6,495 nucleotides of DNA, taken from contig JALUMJ010000192.1 in the NCBI GenBank assembly GCA_027040375.1, positions 1 to 6,495 of the forward strand, given 5' to 3'. Of this stretch, positions 1 through 5,391 are shown one piece after another. The DNA is from Campylobacteraceae bacterium (lineage in GTDB: Bacteria > Campylobacterota > Campylobacteria > Campylobacterales > Sulfurospirillaceae). The first letter of the stretch is position 1; each line of letters opens with the position of its first letter. The position numbers and the translations under genes are program-made. Under the pieces are notes generated by a model. That model had not been told where the DNA came from. It made no database searches and saw only the letters and a list, made by a program, of their open reading frames with translations.

Positions 1-1277
1 TTACTAGCAATTCGCCTAGCATCAATAGGATAAAAAATATACTCCAAAACATAGAAAACAGCATAGAAAAGAGGCTGGAGCTTACCAAAGAAGAGATGGT
101 TGTGGATTCTATCTTTAAAGATCACCATCTTAGTCAAAAAGAGCAACTTATATTTTTAGCGCTATTAAAAGAAGAGTATGCCGGAGAATTTGAAAGTCTA
201 AGAGACATGAATACTTTGATAAATCTTGTTAGTTTTGATGATTACGAAAAGATGAAAAACCGCTCTTTGCTAGAAGAAGGTTCCAAACTTACAGAATCTT
301 TGCTGATAGATTATGATGAGGTGCTTTCGAGTTTTAGTGGAGTTACTAGGAGCTTTTTTATCAGTGAAGATATTTTGCAAAAGATAATGCATCCAAGCAA
401 AGAGAAGAAAAATAAAAAAATCAAACTTGATATGCTAATAGAGCAGCAAGATTTATTTGAGTTGATTGATCCGAAAACTACTATGGATGATGTGGTTTTG
501 CATCCAAAAACTAAAGAAGTGTTAGAATTTTTACTGAAGCAGACTGATAGCAGTGTCTTAAAACTGCTCCGAGAGTGGGGAGTCAAAGAGAGACGAAGTG
601 GCATAGATGCTAAGGTTATATTTTATGGACCTCCGGGGACTGGTAAAACTATGACGGCACTCTCTATGGCAAAAACTATGAAAAAAAGAGTTCTTAGTTT
701 TGACTGCTCAAAAATTTTGTCAAAATACATCGGAGAGAGTGAAAAAAATGTCAGGAGTATATTTGATAGTTATAAGGATTTGTGTATCAAAACTAAGAGC
801 AAGCCTTTACTTTTGCTAAATGAAGCTGACCAGTTTTTAAGTTCTCGCTTGGTTGGTTCAAATTCTAGTGCAGATAAGATGCACAATCAAATGCAAAATA
901 TATTTTTAGAGCAAATTGAGAAGTTTGAGGGTATATTGATAGCAACTACAAATCTACTAGAGAGTATAGACCCTGCATTTTCAAGAAGATTTGACTATAA
1001 AATAGAGTTTTCAAAGCCAAATCTCAAACAAAGGCTGGAACTTTGGAGAAAAATGCTTCCTGAGAGTGCAGTGTATAGCGAAGATTTTGATATAGATTTT
1101 CTAGCAACCTACCCACTTAGTGGTGGACAGATGAAAGTAGTACTTAAAAATACAGCATTAAGAGTGGCGATAAAAGAAGAGCCCATTTTTACGATAGAGG
1201 ATTTTAAAAATTCAATACACAGAGAACTTAAAGGAGCATTTGGCGAAGAGAAGATGATGGGCTTTATGAAAGGTTAA
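1..1277 (+). CDS. AAA+ family ATPase, 5'-partial (C-terminal 424 residues visible)
   Basis: The reading frame is open from the left edge (first whole codon at base 3). The first ATG at 96 has no well-spaced ribosome binding site, and the 31 codons before it read as plausible helical protein (IENSIEKRLELTKEE), so the gene very likely starts outside the window. Counting from the ATG at 96, residues 1-125 look like a helical or winged-helix-like region. Residues 170-300 form an AAA+ core: Walker A GPPGTGKT at 178-185, a Walker B-like LLLLNEAD at 238-245, sensor 1 IATTN at 282-286, and an SRRFD arginine-finger region at 296-300. A small helical lid follows, with LSGGQMK at 341-347. The Walker B aspartate is replaced by Asn242, while the catalytic Glu243 is kept. 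The protein should hydrolyse ATP to remodel a partner, but the partner is unknown. A 133-base gap with its own promoter separates it from nuo, so a role in complex I assembly is not supported. Confidence 0.85.
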   Translation, partial: TSNSPSINRIKNILQNIENSIEKRLELTKEEMVVDSIFKDHHLSQKEQLIFLALLKEEYAGEFESLRDMNTLINLVSFDDYEKMKNRSLLEEGSKLTESLLIDYDEVLSSFSGVTRSFFISEDILQKIMHPSKEKKNKKIKLDMLIEQQDLFELIDPKTTMDDVVLHPKTKEVLEFLLKQTDSSVLKLLREWGVKERRSGIDAKVIFYGPPGTGKTMTALSMAKTMKKRVLSFDCSKILSKYIGESEKNVRSIFDSYKDLCIKTKSKPLLLLNEADQFLSSRLVGSNSSADKMHNQMQNIFLEQIEKFEGILIATTNLLESIDPAFSRRFDYKIEFSKPNLKQRLELWRKMLPESAVYSEDFDIDFLATYPLSGGQMKVVLKNTALRVAIKEEPIFTIEDFKNSIHRELKGAFGEEKMMGFMKG

Positions 1278-1342
1278 ATTTTATACCAATACTCTTGTCT
1301 AAGCAGATTTAAATGATTTTTTCAATATCATAGCATAAGATG

Positions 1343-1369
1343 ATTATTAATTGTTATTTAATGAATAAT
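1343..1369. repeat. Imperfect AT-rich inverted repeat beside the nuo promoter
   Basis: The left arm ATTATTAATT (1343-1352) pairs with the right arm AATGAATAAT (1360-1369) at 9 of 10 positions, across a 7-base spacer. It ends directly before the TATAAT box and covers the place where a -35 element would lie, so it could be an operator. The composition is so AT-rich that chance symmetry is quite possible. No regulator can be named. Confidence 0.3.
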
Positions 1370-1382
1370 TATAATGTAAAAT
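1347..1382 (+). promoter_or_regulatory. Putative sigma-70 promoter of the nuo operon
   Basis: An exact TATAAT lies at 1370-1375, about 35 bases before the nuoA start, so transcription would begin near 1382. A 17-base spacer would put the -35 element at 1347-1352 (TTAATT), which matches TTGACA poorly. Weak -35 elements with AT-rich upstream DNA are usual for Campylobacterota vegetative promoters. This is the only intergenic space in the window large enough for a promoter, and all seven nuo genes follow it without a comparable gap. The call rests on motif and position only. Confidence 0.55.
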
Positions 1383-1396
1383 TTTAAAATATATTT

Positions 1397-1404
1397 AAGA
1401 AGGA
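1397..1404 (+). promoter_or_regulatory. Ribosome binding site of nuoA
   Basis: AAGAAGGA ends 6 bases before the ATG at 1411. This spacing fixes the nuoA start at 1411 and argues against the in-frame ATG six codons later. Confidence 0.75.
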
Positions 1405-1410
1405 TTTTCC

Positions 1411-1809
1411 ATGACTCCATTGTCACATATGGATTTTACTCATCCATATTTTGGTGCTTTTTTTCTATTAGTTTTTGCGTCAGTTGCATTTTTTGGTATA
1501 ACTGTATTAGCTAGAATAGTTAGCAGAAAAATGGCAAGACTAGATACCGAAAAGTTGAAACTCTCACTTTATGAGTGCGGACCTGAAGTCACGAAACAAC
1601 CAAATAAGATTTCGTCACAGTTTTATCTGTTCGCTCTTTTGTTTATACTTTTTGATGTGGAGATAATATTTATGTTTCCTTGGGCTGTAGATTTTAAAGT
1701 GCTTGGTTGGTTTGGTTTTACCGAAATGATTCTTTTTATCGCACTTTTAACTATAGGTTTTGTATATGCTTGGAAAAAAGGAGCGCTTGAATGGCACAGC
1801 ATAAAATAA
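1411..1809 (+). CDS. nuoA: NADH-quinone oxidoreductase (complex I) subunit A
   Basis: This is the small membrane subunit at the junction between the hydrophilic arm and the membrane arm of complex I, close to the quinone channel. The 132 residues hold three hydrophobic segments, roughly 14-36, 71-93 and 101-121, as expected for NuoA. The family marks are present: YECG at 54-57 in the loop after the first helix, and [14 protein letters not shown] at 71-84 leading into MFPWA. Asp82 and Glu84 correspond to the conserved acidic residues of the second helix. The first helix is preceded by a short N-terminus, and the length is normal for the family. It is the first gene of the operon, 133 bases after the ATPase gene, with a strong ribosome binding site. 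Its last 19 bases overlap nuoB. Confidence 0.96.
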   Translation: MTPLSHMDFTHPYFGAFFLLVFASVAFFGITVLARIVSRKMARLDTEKLKLSLYECGPEVTKQPNKISSQFYLFALLFILFDVEIIFMFPWAVDFKVLGWFGFTEMILFIALLTIGFVYAWKKGALEWHSIK

Positions 1810-2300
1810 ATTATTTAAGTGAGGCAGGACTTCCTGTTGCACTTACTACTGTCGATAAACTAGTCCAATGGGGACGAAGTAACTCTTTGTGGCCTATGAC
1901 CTATGGTTTGGCTTGTTGTGCGATTGAGATGATGGCTACAGGGGCTAGTCGATATGACTTTGATAGATTTGGAACAATTTTTAGAGCAAGTCCTAGACAA
2001 TCTGATGTCTTGATAATCGCTGGAACTCTTACAAAAAAACATGCACCTTTTATGAGACGATTATATGACCAGATGACAGAGCCAAAATGGGTTATAAGCA
2101 TGGGAAGTTGCGCAAATACAGGCGGAATGTTCAATACTTATGCAACTGTCCAAGGAGCTGATAGGATAATCCCTGTTGATATTTATCTTCCAGGTTGTGC
2201 TCCTCGCCCCGAAACCTTACAATATGCACTAATGCTTTTGCAAAAAAAGATAAGAACTGAGAGTGCGTCAAAAAAACTAAAACCTAAAAGGTTAGTGTGA
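1791..2300 (+). CDS. nuoB: NADH-quinone oxidoreductase (complex I) subunit B, cluster N2 carrier
   Basis: NuoB binds the terminal [4Fe-4S] cluster N2, which passes electrons to quinone at the interface with NuoD. The 169 residues show all four N2 ligands: the adjacent pair Cys42-Cys43 in [10 protein letters not shown], Cys107 in MGSCANTGG, and Cys136 in LPGCAPRPE. The arginine-rich stretch around 54-65 ([14 protein letters not shown]) is typical of the family. A lysine-rich tail (152-167) closes the protein. The ATG at 1791 lies inside the end of nuoA, and AAGGAG at 1778-1783 precedes it by 7 bases, so the 19-base overlap looks genuine and should couple translation of the two subunits. The stop codon overlaps the nuoC ATG by one base. 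Confidence 0.97.
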   Translation: MAQHKINYLSEAGLPVALTTVDKLVQWGRSNSLWPMTYGLACCAIEMMATGASRYDFDRFGTIFRASPRQSDVLIIAGTLTKKHAPFMRRLYDQMTEPKWVISMGSCANTGGMFNTYATVQGADRIIPVDIYLPGCAPRPETLQYALMLLQKKIRTESASKKLKPKRLV

Positions 2301-3097
2301 TGAGAAAATATACAGATAAAAAAAATGTACAGAAAAAACCATACTATACAGACCGTTTTTGGGTAGCTCCTCAGATTCCAAAACTTGATGTTTCTAGTGA
2401 TGAAGTTTTTGCTAGTGATGTCGAAGCGTTAAAGGCAAATTTTGAAATCAAAGAAGCTTATATCCAAAGAGGGCAATTAGTAGTATATATAAATGCAAGT
2501 GAAAATGTAGAAGTTCTCACATATCTAAGAGATAAATTGCAATACAATTTTTTAAGTGAGCATAGTGCCATAGATTGGTTAGCAAAAAGTGGCGAATTTG
2601 AGATATTTTATCAAATGCTTTCTACTAGCAAACGAAAAAGAATGAGAGTTAAATTTTTCATAAAAGAAAAAGAGCCGATCCGTTCAGTATCAACTATTTA
2701 TAAAAGTGCTGATTGGGCGGAGCGAGAGATGTATGATATGTTTGGCGTTATCGTGACTGGACATCATTATATGAAAAGAATTTTGATGCCTGAAGATTGG
2801 TTTGGACATCCACTTCGCAAAACTTATCCACTCCAAGGCGATGAAGAAGCTAGTTGGTACGAGATAGATAAGATTTTTGGAAAAGAGTATAGAGATATAA
2901 TAGGCCCTGAAAACAGAGATAGCTCAAGAATAGATGAAGACGATACTTATAATTTCTCAAGAATCCATCATGAAGTAGCATTTGGAGCAAAACCTTCAAA
3001 AGAGATTGTCGAAACAGACTATCAAGAAGAGGGTGGGGTTTTCTTAGTTAAAAAACTAAAAAAAGCTGATAGTAAAATCTTAGAAGAGAGACCATAA
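2300..3097 (+). CDS. nuoC: NADH-quinone oxidoreductase (complex I) subunit C (30 kDa type)
   Basis: NuoC is a cofactor-free scaffold of the connecting module, packed against NuoD and NuoG. From the ATG at 2300 the protein has 265 residues. The 30 kDa subunit signature is complete at 141-162: [10 protein letters not shown], then His155, Lys159 and Ile161-Leu162. It is followed by [16 protein letters not shown] at 167-182. The first 30 or so residues form a basic extension and the C-terminus after about 225 is a charged tail. The start is ambiguous: a GTG at 2297 directly precedes the ATG in the same frame. AAAAGG at 2286-2291 lies 8 bases before the ATG and 5 before the GTG. The ATG is preferred because it is the stronger start codon and gives a TGATG overlap with nuoB. 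nuoC and nuoD are separate genes here, unlike the fused nuoCD of Escherichia coli. Confidence 0.95.
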   Translation: MRKYTDKKNVQKKPYYTDRFWVAPQIPKLDVSSDEVFASDVEALKANFEIKEAYIQRGQLVVYINASENVEVLTYLRDKLQYNFLSEHSAIDWLAKSGEFEIFYQMLSTSKRKRMRVKFFIKEKEPIRSVSTIYKSADWAEREMYDMFGVIVTGHHYMKRILMPEDWFGHPLRKTYPLQGDEEASWYEIDKIFGKEYRDIIGPENRDSSRIDEDDTYNFSRIHHEVAFGAKPSKEIVETDYQEEGGVFLVKKLKKADSKILEERP

Positions 3098-3098
3098 T

Positions 3099-4325
3099 AT
3101 GCAAAAGGTAAATAAATTACAGCCATTTTTTGAAAACTTAGTTTTTGAAAGAGATGACAATACGATGATTATAAACTTTGGCCCTCAGCATCCAAGTTCA
3201 CATGGACAGTTGCGTCTTATACTAGAACTTGATGGTGAGATGGTGACAAAAGCAACTCCTGATGTAGGATATTTGCATCGTGGTATGGAAAAGATGGCAG
3301 AAAATATGATTTATAACGAATTTCTTCCAACAACTGATAGGATGGATTATATAGCAGCTAGTTCAAATAATTATGGATTTGCCCTTGCAGTCGAAACTTT
3401 GATAGGTTTAGAAGTTCCAAGACGAGCAAAAACTATACGAATGATGCTTTTAGAGTTAAATCGTATAACTTCACATCTCTTTTGGCTCGCGACTCATGCC
3501 CTTGATGTTGGAGCGATGACAATCTTTCTTTATGCTTTTAGAGAAAGAGAGTATGCGATGGACCTCATAGAAGAGTATTGTGGAGCAAGGCTTACTCACT
3601 CTTCAGTTAGGATAGGTGGAGTTCCCCTTGATTTACCAGAAAATTGGATAACAAATCTAAGTAAATTTTTGGATAAATTGCCAGCGAATTTAGCAGATTA
3701 TGAGGGATTGCTTGACCAAAATAGAATTTGGAAGATGAGATTAGAAGAAGTAGGTAAAATTACACCTGAGATGGCTCAAAGCTGGGGTTGTAGCGGACCT
3801 ATGCTAAGAGGTAGTGGAATTGCGTGGGACATAAGAAAGGAAGAGCCTTACGAACTTTATGATGAAGTTGAGTTCGATGTTCCTGTTAGTGATACTTTTG
3901 ATAGCTATGGGCGATATAAGTTACACATGGAAGAGATGAGACAAAGTGTTAAAATCATAAGACAAGTGATACCGATGTATTATAAAAGTGAACCGGAGAT
4001 TATGGCACACGCTCCAAAATACATCTCAGCTCCAAAAGAGCAGATTATGACACAAAACTACTCTTTGATGGAGCATTTTGTATTAGTCACTCAAGGCATG
4101 AGACCTCCTGTTGGCGAAGTTTATGTAGCAACAGAATCACCAAAAGGTGAGCTTGGATTTTATATAAATTCTCAAGGTGGGGCTTATCCTTATAGATTAA
4201 AATTAAGAGCCCCTAGTTTTTGGCACACAAGTATTTTACAAGAATTACTTCCTGGGCATTATTTGGCTGATGTTGTTACAATCATTGGAAATGCAAATAT
4301 AGTCTTCGGCGAAATAGATAGGTAG
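3099..4325 (+). CDS. nuoD: NADH-quinone oxidoreductase (complex I) subunit D (49 kDa type)
   Basis: NuoD forms the quinone-reduction pocket together with NuoB and descends from the large subunit of [NiFe] hydrogenases. The 408 residues align along their whole length with the 49 kDa family. GPQHPSSHG at 28-36 gives His31 and His35, and RMDY at 81-84 gives Tyr84; His35 and Tyr84 match the quinone head-group ligands His38 and Tyr87 of the Thermus subunit. Other family blocks are [12 protein letters not shown] (57-68), [14 protein letters not shown] (117-130), VRIGGVP (170-176), [12 protein letters not shown] (236-247) and GELGFYI (350-356). The protein ends in the usual GEIDR. The four hydrogenase nickel cysteines are absent, as expected. 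The ATG is one base after the nuoC stop, behind a weak purine-rich stretch (GAAGAGAG, 3083-3090). Confidence 0.97.
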   Translation: MQKVNKLQPFFENLVFERDDNTMIINFGPQHPSSHGQLRLILELDGEMVTKATPDVGYLHRGMEKMAENMIYNEFLPTTDRMDYIAASSNNYGFALAVETLIGLEVPRRAKTIRMMLLELNRITSHLFWLATHALDVGAMTIFLYAFREREYAMDLIEEYCGARLTHSSVRIGGVPLDLPENWITNLSKFLDKLPANLADYEGLLDQNRIWKMRLEEVGKITPEMAQSWGCSGPMLRGSGIAWDIRKEEPYELYDEVEFDVPVSDTFDSYGRYKLHMEEMRQSVKIIRQVIPMYYKSEPEIMAHAPKYISAPKEQIMTQNYSLMEHFVLVTQGMRPPVGEVYVATESPKGELGFYINSQGGAYPYRLKLRAPSFWHTSILQELLPGHYLADVVTIIGNANIVFGEIDR

Positions 4326-4331
4326 GGTGAT

Positions 4332-4577
4332 ATGCAAAGATATGATTTAAGACATTTAAATGATAATTTCTACGAGCGAATGCTAGAGATTATGGATGAA
4401 ACCAAAGAGGATGAAGTGAGTATATTTATGTTTGAAATAGGTGATTTCTCAGCTGTGCAAAAGAGTGCAGATGTGATAAAAGAGGCTGGTTATACGCTTA
4501 TGAATTCACTAAAATATAATGAAGCAGACTGGACTATCGTAGTTAAAAAAAGTGCTGGAGAGCAAGTTGAAAGCTGA
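4332..4577 (+). CDS. NuoE-position small complex I subunit (HP1264/Cj1575c-like), no Fe-S ligands
   Basis: This 81-residue protein occupies the slot of nuoE but is half the usual length and contains no cysteine at all, so it cannot carry the N1a [2Fe-2S] cluster. It reads as a compact alpha/beta protein: an N-terminal RYDLRHLNDNFYERMLEIMD helix region (3-22), a strand EVSIFMFEIGDF (28-39), a helix about 42-51, and a C-terminal block LNSLKYNEADWTIVVKK-like at 57-73. This pattern matches the family of Helicobacter pylori HP1264 and Campylobacter jejuni Cj1575c, called NuoE-like by position; I recall structural work describing HP1264 as an FMN-binding fold, which I cannot verify here. It begins 6 bases after nuoD, with AGGG close before the ATG, and its end overlaps the next gene. 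It probably belongs to the electron-input end of the complex; its exact role is not established. Confidence 0.85.
   Translation: MQRYDLRHLNDNFYERMLEIMDETKEDEVSIFMFEIGDFSAVQKSADVIKEAGYTLMNSLKYNEADWTIVVKKSAGEQVES
4557..4560 (+). promoter_or_regulatory. Ribosome binding site selecting a TTG start for the nuoF-position gene
   Basis: GGAG lies inside the end of the nuoE-like gene and 6 bases before the TTG at 4567. The alternative GTG at 4552 is preceded by an A-rich run without a Shine-Dalgarno match, so the site favours the TTG start. Confidence 0.6.
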
Positions 4578-5391
4578 TTTTTATTCAAAATTAAATATTG
4601 ATGCAAGTAAAGACATCGTTTCTTTGATGGATAGTGATTTTATTTTGGTTTTGGGGGTTATGCCATCTCGCGATGATGAACTTTTTAATCTATTATCAAA
4701 AAATGCAATCGTAGCATATTTGAGTGTTATTGAAGACAAAAATATGTCTGGTGTTGCAGCATTTCAAAGTAGATATGAAGCTGGTTCAGAAGAGGGAGTT
4801 TTAGCGATATTGACAAAAGGTCTTTTGAACGACAAACAAATAGATGCAAAAACAAAAGAGTTTTTTGAAAATTTAGATGAGGGATATCTGAGTGCAGAGT
4901 GCAATATAGGCGAAGAAGAGATAGAAGATTTAAATGCGCTATATGAAAAATCAAAAAATCCTCTAATCGTAATAGGGCATGATTTGTATAATCACCCAAG
5001 AGCAAAAAATCTAGCAAACTTGATTAGTTTGTTAGTGCGATATGGAAATTTCAAGATTTATTCACAAGATTTAGACTTTACATGTAAGCATAATGATAAC
5101 TTAGACTTAGAAAATATAGAAGATTTACATAGTTTTGATGGCTCAGTTATTTATGAGTGTCCAAGTAGTGATTTGGATGAACAAGAGTTGCTTATAGGCT
5201 CAAGACAATTTATGATAGCATCAAAAGTTAAAGATGAACAAGATGTTTTTGTCATCACAGAATCAGCAGAGCATCAAAGGAAGTTTATAATGGACGCAGA
5301 ATTAAAGGGCACAGTTGCACTAATGCCTAGTGCACAAAGTGAAGGGTCGTATTTCTATAAAATAGCAAAAATTATTAAGCGAGAAAATTAA
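4567..5391 (+). CDS. NuoF-position complex I-associated protein (HP1265/Cj1574c-like), not a canonical NuoF
   Basis: The protein sits where nuoF should be but has none of its features: no glycine-rich NADH or FMN loops and no CxxCxxC motif for cluster N3. Its three cysteines (112, 173, 198 counted from the TTG) are scattered. At 274 residues it is much shorter than NuoF (about 430). What can be seen is alternating strand and helix: a strand DFILVLGV (24-31), a helix-rich acidic middle, and a segment NPLIVIGHDLYNHPRAKNLA (131-150) that resembles the molybdopterin-oxidoreductase-like domain of NuoG. Several later strands follow, for example VFVITES (227-233). Start: the frame also opens at GTG 4552, but GGAG six bases before TTG 4567 favours the latter, giving an 11-base overlap with the nuoE-like gene. 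By position it matches Cj1574c and HP1265, thought to help accept electrons from a donor other than NADH. That role is inferred for this organism. Confidence 0.82.
   Translation: MKADFYSKLNIDASKDIVSLMDSDFILVLGVMPSRDDELFNLLSKNAIVAYLSVIEDKNMSGVAAFQSRYEAGSEEGVLAILTKGLLNDKQIDAKTKEFFENLDEGYLSAECNIGEEEIEDLNALYEKSKNPLIVIGHDLYNHPRAKNLANLISLLVRYGNFKIYSQDLDFTCKHNDNLDLENIEDLHSFDGSVIYECPSSDLDEQELLIGSRQFMIASKVKDEQDVFVITESAEHQRKFIMDAELKGTVALMPSAQSEGSYFYKIAKIIKREN

Noticed and set aside
311..604. Minus-strand reading frame of 97 codons
   Set aside because: It lies entirely opposite the ATPase gene, has a low-complexity Ser/Phe-rich translation and no recognisable domain.
1313..1331. Possible terminator after the ATPase gene (ATGAT/ATCAT arms)
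   Set aside because: The stem is only 5 AT-rich pairs around a 9-base loop and no T-run follows; too weak to call.
1343..1369. Fur or other named operator before nuoA
   Set aside because: The repeat is simple AT symmetry and does not match a known box closely enough to name a regulator.
1860..2134. Two minus-strand reading frames opposite nuoB
   Set aside because: Both are antisense to a highly conserved gene whose four cluster ligands confirm the + frame; no ribosome binding site or family resemblance was seen.
4727..5017. Minus-strand reading frame of 96 codons
   Set aside because: It is a Leu/His-rich mirror of the nuoF-position gene, typical of antisense to acidic AT-rich coding sequence.
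4332..5391. Annotating these two genes as canonical nuoE and nuoF
   Set aside because: Neither has the Fe-S, FMN or NADH motifs of those subunits, and both are far too short; only the position matches.
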